From the NCBI GenBank assembly GCA_937864815.1, contig CALMJY010000301.1:1-45215 (forward strand): a stretch of DNA of 45,215 nt, given 5' to 3'. Below, piece by piece: positions 8,912 through 18,375 of this stretch (positions are counted from its first letter, which is position 1; each line of letters opens with the position of its first letter). The position numbers and the translations under genes were made by a program. This DNA comes from an uncultured Bacteroidota bacterium. Lineage in GTDB: Bacteria; Bacteroidota; Bacteroidia; Bacteroidales; VadinHA17. Below the pieces are notes generated by a model. The model made no database searches, had not been told where the DNA came from, and saw only the letters and a program-made list of their open reading frames with translations.

Positions 8912-9352
8912 ATGCTATCAAACTCATGCAGGTACGGAATAAGGGCTATAATTTATCTTTCAGGAAAAAAAACAACCGGAGAGAAAATAGGTATCAAACA
9001 GATTTCAACTGATTTGGATCTCCCTACTCCCTTTCTTGGTAAAATACTTCAACAGCTTGCAAAGCAAAAGATTCTTAAATCGATGAAAGGCCCGCACGGA
9101 GGCTTTTCAATGTTGAAAGATCCAAAAACAATAACACTCTACGATATAGTAATTGCAATTGATGGTGAAGATACTTTTACGGATTGTATAATGCATAATG
9201 GTCCCTGCCGCTGTATTGACCGGACTAAAAACCCATGCCCGATACATGATGATTATGCAAAAACACGAAAAGAGCTAATTCTGCTTTTCAAAAGTAAATC
9301 AATTAATGACCTTGTAGTGAAAGCAAGCATTTCAGGAAGTATAACTATCTGA
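8912..9352 (+). CDS. Rrf2-family transcriptional regulator
   Basis: The 146-residue protein has an N-terminal winged helix-turn-helix (about 1-75) with the Rrf2 hallmarks SNSCRYGIRAIIYLS, LPTPFLGKILQQLAK and KGPHGGFSM. A cysteine cluster follows: C92, C99, C101 and C109, resembling the three-cysteine Fe-S ligand arrangement of IscR and NsrR (C92, C98, C104 in IscR). It may therefore sense iron-sulfur status, oxygen or nitric oxide; this is inference from the family. It starts at the second base after rpiB and its 3' end overlaps the convergent VanZ-like gene by 8 bp. No isc or suf genes are nearby. Confidence 0.92.
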   Translation: MLSNSCRYGIRAIIYLSGKKTTGEKIGIKQISTDLDLPTPFLGKILQQLAKQKILKSMKGPHGGFSMLKDPKTITLYDIVIAIDGEDTFTDCIMHNGPCRCIDRTKNPCPIHDDYAKTRKELILLFKSKSINDLVVKASISGSITI

Positions 9353-9722
9353 ATTTCTCACTGTAAGCCCTCCGAATTATTATCCAGACCAATATTGACA
9401 GGAATATTCCCAGAGTATTGAAAACAGCATCATAAATACTCCCGTTACGGGTAGTGGTAAGTGTTGACTGCATTACCTCGATTAGAATACCATAAATAAA
9501 AGGAATGACAGCGAGCATCATTACATTAGGTACTTTTAATGAATGTCTCCAGGTCTCATAAATAAGGACCGACATAAGTGCAAAATACATGCAGAAGTGA
9601 GCAAATTTGTCAAAGTGAGGTATGTTAAGAAACTGAACCTTATTTAAATCATCAGCACTTTTGAGGCTCAGGATCAGAATAATCAGGGAAAGAACCAGGG
9701 AGTATTTATACTTCTTAATCAT
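9345..9722 (-). CDS. VanZ-like membrane protein
   Basis: A small membrane protein of 125 residues with about four hydrophobic segments. The FDKFAHFCMYFALMSVLIY block (D-K-x-x-H-x-x-x-Y) and the later GILIEVMQSTLTTTRNGSIYD-like block are the usual signature of VanZ family proteins. The family is named from a teicoplanin-resistance accessory gene, but most members are chromosomal and of unknown role, so no resistance should be inferred. It converges on the Rrf2 gene with an 8-bp overlap and diverges from hemW across 73 bp. Confidence 0.82.
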   Translation of the reverse strand: MIKKYKYSLVLSLIILILSLKSADDLNKVQFLNIPHFDKFAHFCMYFALMSVLIYETWRHSLKVPNVMMLAVIPFIYGILIEVMQSTLTTTRNGSIYDAVFNTLGIFLSILVWIIIRRAYSEKFR

Positions 9723-9795
9723 TTTTCATATTTGCGGCAAAAATAGGTATAAAAGTTATAATTAATTTATAAATTTCAAAGTTACAATTTCGATT

Positions 9796-10923
9796 ATGGC
9801 AGGCCTGTATCTTCATATACCCTATTGCAAAAAACTCTGTTCTTACTGCGATTTTTATCATATCCTTTATGAGGGTGACAAGAGCGATTACATTTCTGCT
9901 CTTTGTACTGAGCTTGAAGCCAGGCGTGATTATTTAGGAAATGAAAAGATCTCAACTATATACATTGGGGGAGGCACCCCATCATTGCTTTCTGTAAAAC
10001 AACTGGAACTGATTCTTGGACAAATCCATAATCAATACAGCATTGAAGAGAATTGTGAGATTACAATTGAAATGAATCCCGATGACATTACTCCCGATTA
10101 TCTTGCAGGAATTAAGAAAATAAACATAAACAGAATCAGTCTTGGGATACAATCCTGGAGGGATGCAGATCTGAAACTTCTTAACAGAAGACATAATTCG
10201 GCACAGGCGGAAAATGCTCTTAGAGAAACCTTTAAGGCAGGATTTGAAAATATAACCATTGATCTTATCTACGGAATTCCCGGTATGAGTATAAATGAAT
10301 GGTCCTCGAATCTTGATTTTTCTTTTTCTTTTGACATAAAACATCTTTCTGCATATCATCTTACGTTTGAGAAGGGAACCGTCTTCTGGAAGATGCTTGA
10401 GAAGGGGTCAATAAAGGAGATAGAAGAAGATGAAAGCACTTCGTTTTTCAATATTTTAATAGAAAAATCTGAAAACGCGGGATTTATACATTATGAGATT
10501 TCAAATTTCGGAAAGCCCGGATTTTTTTCGAAGCATAATTCAAATTACTGGAAACAGGTGAATTATCTGGGGATAGGTCCTTCTGCCCATTCATTCAACG
10601 GTTATTCAAGGCAGTGGAATATCAGTGATGTAAAAGCATATATTAAGTCCATAAATTCCGGAAAACCATTCTTTGAGAAGGAAGAGCTTGACAACAGGAC
10701 AAGATTCAATGAGTATATTATGACTTCGCTAAGAACGATGTGGGGTATTGATCTTGATTATGTAGAAAAGCTATTTGAAAAAGAAGGGTATGATTATGTT
10801 GTCAACCTTTCCGGGAAATTCAAAGATTACGGACTGATGAAAAAAGAAGGTAAGTACCTGATCCTAACCAACCAGGGCAAATTGATCTCCGACAACATAA
10901 TTGCTGAGTTTATGATGCCCTAA
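9796..10923 (+). CDS. hemW: HemW, radical-SAM heme chaperone-like protein
   Basis: The 375-residue protein opens with HIPYCKKLCSYCDFYH, the radical-SAM CxxxCxxC motif (C11, C15, C18) for a [4Fe-4S] cluster. The position two residues after C18 is Phe20 rather than the extra Cys of true HemN. It also has GGGTPSLL for SAM binding and HNSNYW, matching the HNxxYW motif of HemW. Characterised HemW proteins bind and deliver heme to respiratory proteins and lack coproporphyrinogen oxidase activity, so the common label 'HemN-like oxidase' would mislead. The C-terminus carries the winged HemN_C-like domain (about 300-375). It converges with the next gene with a 9-bp gap. Confidence 0.93.
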   Translation: MAGLYLHIPYCKKLCSYCDFYHILYEGDKSDYISALCTELEARRDYLGNEKISTIYIGGGTPSLLSVKQLELILGQIHNQYSIEENCEITIEMNPDDITPDYLAGIKKININRISLGIQSWRDADLKLLNRRHNSAQAENALRETFKAGFENITIDLIYGIPGMSINEWSSNLDFSFSFDIKHLSAYHLTFEKGTVFWKMLEKGSIKEIEEDESTSFFNILIEKSENAGFIHYEISNFGKPGFFSKHNSNYWKQVNYLGIGPSAHSFNGYSRQWNISDVKAYIKSINSGKPFFEKEELDNRTRFNEYIMTSLRTMWGIDLDYVEKLFEKEGYDYVVNLSGKFKDYGLMKKEGKYLILTNQGKLISDNIIAEFMMP

Positions 10924-10932
10924 TAAGAATAG

Positions 10933-11838
10933 CTATTTCTTCGGGAGCATAAAAGTGGTCTTGCCGATAATGTTATCCTCAAGGTACAATTCAACACTAT
11001 AGGTGCCAACTATGAAATCACCCGTATTATCCATATAGATACACATCTCTATATCCTGATTAATATAATCAACAATCCGGTTGACTGAATAAATTATCTT
11101 GCTTCTTTTAAATTCAAAAAGATTATCAGGGCTGGTTGTAATAACCAGAGAATCAGGTCGTATAAGTCTCATAAATACCTCTTTTTCTCCGGCTTTTGCA
11201 ATAGGATTCTCACGAAGAGTAAAGCAGACTCTTATTTTATCTAGCAAACTTATTCTGGTAGTTTCCTTTCTCTTTTTATTAAGAGGTACAGCGACTACAT
11301 CTTTTGCCTGTATTACCGAAGCGATTTCAACTTTGTCGGTAAGGGCTTCCTTTACTTTTGAAAGCTCTGTGTTGGCATTACGTACCTGCTTCATCTGCTG
11401 CTTTATCTCTGTATTTTCGGCAACAAGTATTTTGTTCCGTGTATTTAGAGAATCGATCTGGACAATGTAACTTTTCATTATTTCCCTCATTGTGGAAATC
11501 TCGCTTTTGTACCTTTTTATAAGCTGTGCATTTGATGCATTTATCGATAGCAGCTGGACTATCCTTTCCCTTTCCCTGTTAAGACCGGCCTGAAGAGTAT
11601 CGTTATTGGTTTTAAGTGTATCATAAGCATGGACCATAGACTTAAGCTCATTGGCAAGAGAATCCTTCTCTTCGGTCAAAACCCTTTCCATTTCCACCAT
11701 TTTATTATTCTGGCTGAAATACATAAAAACAAGTAAAATCAGAAGGATTACCAAAACACCGGTTACAGCGATCATATTTGATGGTGAAAGCTTTCCGGAA
11801 AACTTTTCCAGGGGTTTTGAATTATTCGATTCTGTCAT
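10933..11838 (-). CDS. Single-pass membrane protein with long coiled coil, unknown function
   Basis: I do not recognise a named family. The 301-residue protein has a charged 20-residue cytoplasmic N-terminus, one transmembrane helix (about 23-42, IAVTGVLVILLILLVFMYF), and a predicted coiled coil from about 45 to 170 rich in Glu, Lys, Leu, Asn and Thr. The C-terminal 110 residues look mostly beta-stranded (KIRVCFTLRENPIAKAGEKE through YLEDNIIGKTTFMLP). The topology suggests a periplasmic stalk with a globular tip, perhaps a structural or sensory envelope protein. It stands alone between convergent hemW and the divergent PurF-like gene. Confidence 0.7.
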   Translation of the reverse strand: MTESNNSKPLEKFSGKLSPSNMIAVTGVLVILLILLVFMYFSQNNKMVEMERVLTEEKDSLANELKSMVHAYDTLKTNNDTLQAGLNRERERIVQLLSINASNAQLIKRYKSEISTMREIMKSYIVQIDSLNTRNKILVAENTEIKQQMKQVRNANTELSKVKEALTDKVEIASVIQAKDVVAVPLNKKRKETTRISLLDKIRVCFTLRENPIAKAGEKEVFMRLIRPDSLVITTSPDNLFEFKRSKIIYSVNRIVDYINQDIEMCIYMDNTGDFIVGTYSVELYLEDNIIGKTTFMLPKK

Positions 11839-11976
11839 TATTACCTTTTTTATATAAAGTAAATATACTACAGGGAGGGCAAAAATAATAATATCCTGAT
11901 AATATTTAATAATTCCGATTCAATGATTAAATTTACAACAAAGCGTTTATTTGTTAACTAGTTAAATTACAGACAT

Positions 11977-13380
11977 ATGGGTGGTTTTTTTGGTGTAATT
12001 TCAAAATCTGATTGTGTAGAGGATGTTTTTTATGGAACAGACTATCATTCACACCTTGGTACAAAACGGGCTGGTCTTGTCTTTATTGTACCTGATAAAG
12101 GCTTCAGAAGGTCTATACATAATATTGAAGATTCATATTTCAGGAATAAATTTGAAAGTGAGCTTAAAGAATTTAATGGAAATTCAGGACTAGGAGTAAT
12201 AAGCGATACAGACCCTCAACCGATTTTATTCAATTCCCACCTGGGCCATTTTGCGATAGTAACAGTAAGCAGACTGGTAAATATTGCTGAGTTGGAGGAA
12301 AGGTTTTTAATGAAGAAGAAGCACTTCATGGAAAACTTTGAGGGGAATACAAATCCGACCGAAGTAGTTGCAAACCTGATTTGCGAAAAAGAAAACTTCG
12401 TTGAAGGAATTGAAAATGTGTTTGAGCACGTTAAAGGGTCATGTTCATTGCTGATTCTTACAAACAAGGGAATCATTGCAGCACGTGATAAAAACGGAAG
12501 GACGCCTGTTGTAATTGGCAAAAGCGAGAATGGATTTGCTGTTGCTTCAGAGTCGTGTGCATTTCCTAATACCGGATTTGAAATTGAATACTTCCTCGGC
12601 CCCGGGGAGATAGTTCTGATTAAGGAAGAGGGTTATTCGCAACTGAGAAAACCGGAAGAAAAAATGCAAATATGTTCCTTTCTCTGGGTTTACTATGGTT
12701 ATCCGCCATCATATTATGAAGGAATAAATGTGGATGAATGCAGGTACAAATGTGGTGCAGCTCTTGCAAAGAAAGATGAGGTAGAAGCTGATTTTGTCTG
12801 CGGAATACCTGATTCCGGTGTGGGTCATGCACATGGTTATGGAAATGAAAAGAATATTCCATATAAAAGAGCATATTCAAAATACACGCCAACCTGGCCG
12901 CGGAGCTTTATGCCTCAGTACCAGGGTCAAAGGGATCTTGTTGCAAAAATGAAACTAATTCCCAATAAAGCTGTTATAGAAGGAAAAAGGATGATATTCC
13001 TGGATGACAGTATTGTAAGAGGCACACAGCTGAAAGACAGTACTAATGACCTCAGGGAATCAGGAGCAAAGGAAGTTCATATGAGAATAGCATGTCCTCC
13101 TTTGTTGTTTGCATGTAATTATCTCAACTTTTCTGAATCAAGATCAATAATGGAACTTGCAGGAAGAAAAGCGATCAAGCAATTAGGCGGAGAAGAAAAG
13201 GATTTAAAGGAATATGCCGACCCGGATTCAGAAAAATATGCTGCAATGGTCCATCAGATTAAGAAAACCCTGAATCTGGATTCTCTTAGATATCAGCGGC
13301 TTGATGATCTGGTAAAGGCTATTGGGCTGCCAAAAGAAAAGCTTTGTACACATTGCTGGGATGGTTCAAGTTATTTTTAA
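11977..13380 (+). CDS. PurF-like amidophosphoribosyltransferase homologue lacking the catalytic Cys
   Basis: The 467-residue protein keeps the two-domain layout of PurF: an N-terminal Ntn glutaminase-like domain (1 to about 230) and a phosphoribosyltransferase domain. The PRPP loop [10 protein letters not shown] (341-350) is intact. Cysteines at 233, 380, 457 and 460 sit where Bacillus-type PurF binds its [4Fe-4S] cluster. The residue after the initiator Met, which must be Cys in an active class II glutaminase, is Gly (MGGFFG), and no upstream start would restore it. The usual glutamine-binding Arg and Asn-Gly blocks also look degenerate. It may use free ammonia, act on another amine, or be regulatory. 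nfo follows 10 bp downstream. I recall similar MGGFFG proteins in other Bacteroidota but cannot check. Confidence 0.85.
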   Translation: MGGFFGVISKSDCVEDVFYGTDYHSHLGTKRAGLVFIVPDKGFRRSIHNIEDSYFRNKFESELKEFNGNSGLGVISDTDPQPILFNSHLGHFAIVTVSRLVNIAELEERFLMKKKHFMENFEGNTNPTEVVANLICEKENFVEGIENVFEHVKGSCSLLILTNKGIIAARDKNGRTPVVIGKSENGFAVASESCAFPNTGFEIEYFLGPGEIVLIKEEGYSQLRKPEEKMQICSFLWVYYGYPPSYYEGINVDECRYKCGAALAKKDEVEADFVCGIPDSGVGHAHGYGNEKNIPYKRAYSKYTPTWPRSFMPQYQGQRDLVAKMKLIPNKAVIEGKRMIFLDDSIVRGTQLKDSTNDLRESGAKEVHMRIACPPLLFACNYLNFSESRSIMELAGRKAIKQLGGEEKDLKEYADPDSEKYAAMVHQIKKTLNLDSLRYQRLDDLVKAIGLPKEKLCTHCWDGSSYF

Positions 13381-13390
13381 AGGAAGAATT

Positions 13391-14236
13391 ATGAAATATA
13401 TAGGAGCACATGTCAGTGCACAGGGCGGAGTGGAAAATGCACCTGTAAATGCAAACAGGATAGGAGCAAGGGCGTTTGCACTTTTTACAAAAAACCAGAA
13501 ACAGTGGTTTTCAAATCCTCTTACAAAGACCAGTATAAAAGCGTTCAGGGAAAACTGTGAAAAATTTGACTACAAACCATTTCAGATACTTCCCCACGAT
13601 AGTTACCTTATCAACCTTGGTCATCCGGAAGAAGGACCACTTGAGAAATCGAGGACATCATTTCTTGATGAGATGCAGCGATGCGAACAGCTAGGACTGG
13701 ACAGACTGAATTTTCATCCCGGAAGTCATCTGAATGCAATAAGTACCGAAGAATGTCTGACAAGAATTGCCGAATCAATAAATATTGTGCTTGATAAAAC
13801 AAAAGGTGTAACTGCAGTAATTGAAAACACTGCAGGGCAGGGCACAAATCTTGGACATACTTTTGAACAGATTCGGGAAATAATTCAAAAAGTTGGGGAT
13901 AAGTCGAGGGTCGGAGTCTGCATTGATACCTGTCATGCCTTCACCTCAGGATATAATGTGAAAACTACAGAAGGATTCGCAGAGACATTCAGAAAGTTTG
14001 ATGAAATTATCGGTTTCAATTATCTGAAAGGAATGCACCTTAATGATTCCAAAAAAGATCTTGGCACCAGGGTTGACCGCCATGATAATCTTGGTATTGG
14101 ATTACTGGGGGAGGAGATATTCTCCCTGATAATGAATGATTCACGATTTGATAATATGCCTTTGATTCTTGAAACACCCGATGAATCATTATGGGAAGCA
14201 GAGATCAGGAAACTTTATTCGTTGATTAAAACATAA
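13391..14236 (+). CDS. nfo: Endonuclease IV (AP endonuclease)
   Basis: Nfo cleaves the DNA backbone 5' of abasic sites in base-excision repair and uses three zinc ions in a TIM barrel. The 281-residue protein starts [13 protein letters not shown] and carries the family blocks [68 protein letters not shown] and LILETPDES, which contain the expected His, Glu and Asp metal ligands. Length is typical. The frame is open upstream into the previous gene, but the ATG at 13391, preceded by AAGGAAGA, gives the standard N-terminus. It is probably cotranscribed with the PurF-like gene. Confidence 0.97.
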   Translation: MKYIGAHVSAQGGVENAPVNANRIGARAFALFTKNQKQWFSNPLTKTSIKAFRENCEKFDYKPFQILPHDSYLINLGHPEEGPLEKSRTSFLDEMQRCEQLGLDRLNFHPGSHLNAISTEECLTRIAESINIVLDKTKGVTAVIENTAGQGTNLGHTFEQIREIIQKVGDKSRVGVCIDTCHAFTSGYNVKTTEGFAETFRKFDEIIGFNYLKGMHLNDSKKDLGTRVDRHDNLGIGLLGEEIFSLIMNDSRFDNMPLILETPDESLWEAEIRKLYSLIKT

Positions 14237-14273
14237 TTTATACGCAGGATATCAGAAGACCCCTGCAGATGTA

Positions 14274-15701
14274 TCAGTCTGTATTTAAGCTTAGGGTATA
14301 TTTATAAGTTCCTGCGGTCCAGATATCTGCTCCGCCACCATTTTCCCCCAGCCTTAAAAGGTAAATTTCAATATCATTTGTTTCCCGGTTTTCAAAAATT
14401 GAAAAATTTGATAATTGCAAGAATTCTGAATCATGAAGCGGATCTCTGTCATCTATTGTAACAGCAGTATCTTTTTTAAAGCATATATTTTCTTCATCAA
14501 TTTCTATGATCAGAAGGGGATATCTTGGAGAATTTCCATTAACAGGATCTTCTGAAATATTCCCAATCCAGTATAATTTCCCGTTTATAGAACTGCGTAT
14601 TGTTGAGGAGATTGCAGCAGGAGAATAAAATGATTCCCCTGAATCGTATCTCATGTCTTTTACTTCACTCCAGTTAAATCCTCCATCTTCAGATATTGAA
14701 TACCATCTTCTGCCCGGATATTTTACCGGATCCAAACCTGTATTTGATCCCCTGATAATCATCAGGAGTTTTCCGTTTTTTAGTTCACTTATGTGGAGTT
14801 CGTCAAGACCGCGTGTTGAAATCCTTCTTGGTACAGAAAAAGGTTTTGACAATTGCCATGTGTAGTTTTTTAGTGAATCTTTCCAGCATCCTATGAAACA
14901 AATTGCACCGGCAACACATCCTTCCCGATAGTTATTAGGAAATATGGATGGCATATTTTTGTCTTCCTCGTCCATAAAGGGAACAGGGATGGTTGCAGTG
15001 ATGATGACAGTCCCGTTCTGAAGAATCTCGGCATTTCCTATATACATTTCATTGGTGCGGAAGAATTTTTCTTCACCCCAGTTTTCATTATCAAAATCCG
15101 GACCTTCCTCATATTTCAGCATAAATGCCTTTCCCCAGGTAAGGCCATCATCCTCCGATAACTGGTAAAAACCATGGTCGCTGAACAGTCTGATCCCTTT
15201 CCAGATTTCAGCCATTGCTACTTCCGGTTTTCCCTTAATTATTCTCTGGAATACAGGTTTCACAAGTCTTTTTGAAACAGGATCATAGGGGCCTGTTCCG
15301 TCCTGTCTTTCTCCTCCCGATAAAGTATAATCTCCCTGGACTTTTGAATTTTCATCAATAATTATCCAATCCGACCAGGTTCTTCCGTTATCATTTGAAG
15401 TTCTTTTTTTTGGTTTTTCAACCCAGTCGCTAGATTTAATTATTGCACGAATTTCTTCCCTTCTTAATCCTCTTCCTACATAATTCATGCTTAAACTTAT
15501 ACCGGCTTCCGGTTCAGGAGAAGGAGCATAGAGCTCTTTCTTTACAGACCAGATAACTGGCTTTTTTCCCTTTTTCTGATTAATGAAACTGAGAGCAGGG
15601 ATCTTTATCAAACCGGGAGAGAAACAACTTCCTGCAACAGATAGTAAACTTAGTTTTATGCTATTAGTTAAAAAAGACCTTCTGGTTGTTATTTTTTTCA
15701 T
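14274..15701 (-). CDS. Tat-exported Asp-box (BNR) protein, sialidase-like
   Basis: The 475-residue protein has a Tat-type signal (TTRRSFLTNSIKLSLLS), so it is probably exported folded. At least three Asp-box motifs are visible: NDNGRTWSDW, SEDDGLTWGKAF and SEDGGFNWSEVK. These mark a six-bladed beta-propeller as in sialidases and BNR proteins. I could not assign the catalytic Arg triad, Tyr and Asp of a true sialidase, so the substrate is open; non-sialidase members of this fold are common in Bacteroidota. The frame can begin at a TTG 18 bp upstream, but the ATG at 15701 gives the better signal peptide. It lies 10 bp downstream of a deleted gene on the same strand that may have been its operon partner. 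Confidence 0.75.
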   Translation of the reverse strand: MKKITTRRSFLTNSIKLSLLSVAGSCFSPGLIKIPALSFINQKKGKKPVIWSVKKELYAPSPEPEAGISLSMNYVGRGLRREEIRAIIKSSDWVEKPKKRTSNDNGRTWSDWIIIDENSKVQGDYTLSGGERQDGTGPYDPVSKRLVKPVFQRIIKGKPEVAMAEIWKGIRLFSDHGFYQLSEDDGLTWGKAFMLKYEEGPDFDNENWGEEKFFRTNEMYIGNAEILQNGTVIITATIPVPFMDEEDKNMPSIFPNNYREGCVAGAICFIGCWKDSLKNYTWQLSKPFSVPRRISTRGLDELHISELKNGKLLMIIRGSNTGLDPVKYPGRRWYSISEDGGFNWSEVKDMRYDSGESFYSPAAISSTIRSSINGKLYWIGNISEDPVNGNSPRYPLLIIEIDEENICFKKDTAVTIDDRDPLHDSEFLQLSNFSIFENRETNDIEIYLLRLGENGGGADIWTAGTYKYTLSLNTD

Positions 15702-15711
15702 TTTCAATATA

Positions 15712-16045
15712 TTATTCAAAACGAAGTGAGTATAAATCAGCTGATAGTCCAGGGATCACATTTCCATTAGCATCCAGTATTTCAACCAGAATAAATCCAG
15801 CAGCAGATGTGGCAAAATTCAAAACCATCTTTGAGCCTGTATAAGAAATATTTTTTTATCATCATCTCTCCGGCAAACGGGGATTGCATCCTGAGCTCAA
15901 GATTATTCATAGATTCTATCAGAAGGCTATCTATAAATAGTTCCAGTCTGGAATTTAATGGAATGGCCCCGGAATTGTTTTTCTGCGAAGCTGCAAAAAC
16001 GGGAAATAAAACAATCACTGCAATTAAAACAGAACCTCTTTTCAT
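15712..16045 (-). pseudogene. Remnant of a secreted BNR/GH32-like protein with two internal deletions
   Basis: The 5' part is a good N-terminus: signal peptide LIAVIVLFPVFAASQ and then RLELFIDSLLIESMNNLELR, which resembles the start of roughly 500-residue secreted glycan-related proteins. Near the A-run at about 15850-15856 the reading shifts. In a second frame the sequence continues TGSKMVLNFATSAAGFILVE, then VIPGLS, then ADLYSLRFE and a stop at 15712-15714. In intact homologues, as I remember them, several hundred residues separate the first two parts and about 30 separate PGLS from ADLYSLRF. The read-through ORF ending at 15782 is therefore an artefact with a meaningless tail. This is a family inference without alignment. 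Confidence 0.65.
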
Positions 16046-16130
16046 ACTCTCATAATTAATTAATAATCAGCTAATTATGGCCGCGGTAGTGTGTTGATAT
16101 TAAGCACATTACAAATAAACGTGAAGCCGC

Positions 16131-16913
16131 TTACAGATCAAGTTTTCTGCGGATCGTTTCATCCCTGAGTTTTGCTTTTGTGGTATTATAGCCAAGCGCA
16201 AAAAGTTCCTCTGCCTTTTCAGGATCAAGTATGCCGTAGTTTCTCAGTTCAGGAGGAGCTACAAGAAGATCAAATTTTCCTGCTTTTTCTGTAACCTCTT
16301 TAGTCATGTTAAGCATGAAAGTACGTTCGGCAATGCTTATCAGGCCGGTCAGTTTTTCAACATATCCCACCGGATTTACAAATGAGCCAACAATTTTTTT
16401 ACATATATTTTCAACAGGAGTAACAGGCAGATTGTCTGTTATTCCACCATCCAGATACTGAATGTTGCTTATTACAACGGGCTGGAATAGCACAGGAATG
16501 CTCATTGATGCCGTGACTTTTTCAATCAGGTCGCCTTCTGAAAAATATACAGCTTTTCCATTATTAATATCGGTAGCCGCCACATAGAGCGGAATTTTCA
16601 GGTCTTCAAAACTTTTTGCCCGGAGATTTGCATTCAGTATTTTAATTATGCCTGAAATCTGCAATAAGCCCTCTCTTGGTAGAGTTGGGCGCATAAAATC
16701 AAGACGACTTCCCAGGTTCAGCATTTTCAGGATATCCCGGGGAGAATAACCGTCAGCAATAAGTACTCCAGCGAGGGCACCCGCACTTGTTCCGGAGATA
16801 ATATCAGGATAAATACCGTTTTCGTTAAGGGCCTCAATGAAGCCGAGATGAGCAAAACCCCGTGCTCCTCCACCACTCAGAACAAATCCGGTATCGTATA
16901 TTTTTTCACCCAT
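16131..16913 (-). CDS. Patatin-like phospholipase (RssA-type)
   Basis: The 260-residue protein has the complete patatin catalytic set: oxyanion hole SGGGARGFAHLG (13-24), nucleophile Ser43 in GTSAG, and the dyad Asp155 in DGG. These enzymes are serine acyl hydrolases acting on phospholipids or other lipid esters; small bacterial ones of this RssA/YchK type are usually cytoplasmic and of unsettled role. No signal peptide is present. It lies 12 bp after the Nramp gene on the same strand, so the two are probably cotranscribed. The substrate is unknown. Confidence 0.92.
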   Translation of the reverse strand: MGEKIYDTGFVLSGGGARGFAHLGFIEALNENGIYPDIISGTSAGALAGVLIADGYSPRDILKMLNLGSRLDFMRPTLPREGLLQISGIIKILNANLRAKSFEDLKIPLYVAATDINNGKAVYFSEGDLIEKVTASMSIPVLFQPVVISNIQYLDGGITDNLPVTPVENICKKIVGSFVNPVGYVEKLTGLISIAERTFMLNMTKEVTEKAGKFDLLVAPPELRNYGILDPEKAEELFALGYNTTKAKLRDETIRRKLDL

Positions 16914-16925
16914 GTTATTACTTTT

Positions 16926-18218
16926 CTATATACCAATTAGGCTTAATAAAAGCCTGAGGTTGAAAAAGGTTACAAGTGCGGTAATTAACCATAACAAACC
17001 CTGCATATAAGTAGTGTTGGCATATTTGCCCATTACTTTAACAGATGATGTAAGATATACCTGTATAGCAATAGTAAAGGGAAGCTGAATACTCAGAAAA
17101 ACCTGTGACCAGATCAGACCCTTGAATGGATCTTTGATGAAGAAGATGAGAATGAGTGCTCCGATAAGAGATACAAGGACCCCGATCCTTGAATGATTAT
17201 CCTTGATATCAAAGGGTTCCCTGTACATTCCGGAGACTATTGATCCGCCGGCCATACCTGATGTGATGGTTGATGCAACACCGGCAAACAGGAGAGCAAC
17301 AGCAAATACCAGGGAAGCCCCTGATCCAAGCAGGGGTCCCAGAAGACTTTCTGCCTGCTGCAGCTCACTAACGGTGATATTATGCCTAAAAAAAGTTGCA
17401 GCAGCCAGAAGTATCATTGCACTATTAATACCCCAGCCGATTATCATTGATAAGAGGGTATCGTAAAATTCATATTTCAGTTGTTTTTTGATTATTATCT
17501 CATCCTTCAGATTCCATTGTCTGCTCTGAATCACCTCCGAATGAAGAAATAGATTATGCGGCATAATAACAGCACCGAGAACACTCATAAGTAACAACAT
17601 GGAACCTTCTGGTATAGATGGCTTTACCCATGAAATCATTGCTTCCGGCCAATTGATATCCACAAGAAATAATTCATACAAAAATGAAAGTCCGATAATT
17701 GAAACAAAACCTATTATCCACTTTTCGATTTTCTGATAGGAATTTGTCAGAAGCATAATTATTACGAAGATTGTGACCAGAATGGATCCGATTTTTACAG
17801 GGATATTGAAAATCATATTGAGTGCAATGGCACCGCCAAGTATTTCTGCAAGAGAAGTGGATACTGAAGCCATCACGGCAAAACAGAGGATTGATTTTGA
17901 AACAGGCCGCGGCAGATGTATAGTTGCCGCCTCTGAAAGACAAAGACCTGTGGCTATACCGAGATGTGCGACATTATGCTGAAGGATTATCAGCATAATT
18001 GTCGACAATGTTACAACCCATAAAAGAGTATAACCATATTCCGACCCGGATGCAATATTGGCTGCCCAGTTACCAGGATCTGTGAATCCGACAGTAACAA
18101 GCAGACCGGGACCTATATATTTAAGTATGTCAAGCCCTCCATATACAGGAGAGTGATCTTTTCTCCTGATATCTTTAAGTAGGCCGGGTAAATTAAATAT
18201 GTTCTTAAATTTTGACAT
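16926..18218 (-). CDS. Nramp-family divalent metal transporter (MntH-like)
   Basis: The 430-residue polytopic protein should import Mn2+ or Fe2+ with protons. The TM1 metal-binding motif DPGNW (47-51) and the TM6 motif MPH (219-221, in GAVIMPHNLFLHSEV) match canonical Nramp proteins, and the Met supports selectivity for transition metals over Mg2+ or Ca2+. About eleven hydrophobic helices can be counted. The frame could begin 66 bp earlier at a TTG, but that leader is unlike the family, so the ATG at 18218 is preferred. GAGAACAATCTC lies just upstream on the plus strand and could be a small hairpin. The patatin gene follows 12 bp downstream. Confidence 0.92.
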   Translation of the reverse strand: MSKFKNIFNLPGLLKDIRRKDHSPVYGGLDILKYIGPGLLVTVGFTDPGNWAANIASGSEYGYTLLWVVTLSTIMLIILQHNVAHLGIATGLCLSEAATIHLPRPVSKSILCFAVMASVSTSLAEILGGAIALNMIFNIPVKIGSILVTIFVIIMLLTNSYQKIEKWIIGFVSIIGLSFLYELFLVDINWPEAMISWVKPSIPEGSMLLLMSVLGAVIMPHNLFLHSEVIQSRQWNLKDEIIIKKQLKYEFYDTLLSMIIGWGINSAMILLAAATFFRHNITVSELQQAESLLGPLLGSGASLVFAVALLFAGVASTITSGMAGGSIVSGMYREPFDIKDNHSRIGVLVSLIGALILIFFIKDPFKGLIWSQVFLSIQLPFTIAIQVYLTSSVKVMGKYANTTYMQGLLWLITALVTFFNLRLLLSLIGI

Positions 18219-18375
18219 CTGAGAACAATCTCTGACCTGATTAATTCTATAAACTAAAACCTTACTAACAAGCAAATATAGCAATGATAAAACAAAACAT
18301 GCGATATTGGAGCTTTACAACTTTGTTGAGTAATTGTTCTAATTTTATACCGAAATTAATTAAACCAGATTAGCA

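Noticed and set aside
14237-14273. Possible terminator between nfo and the Asp-box gene
   Set aside because: GCAGG and CCTGC can pair over a 13-base loop but there is no following T-run in either direction, so support is too weak.
15782-16045. 87-residue minus-strand protein as a real small gene
   Set aside because: Its first 60 residues look like the start of a large secreted protein and its tail is the out-of-frame reading of LNFATSAAGF; treated as a pseudogene.
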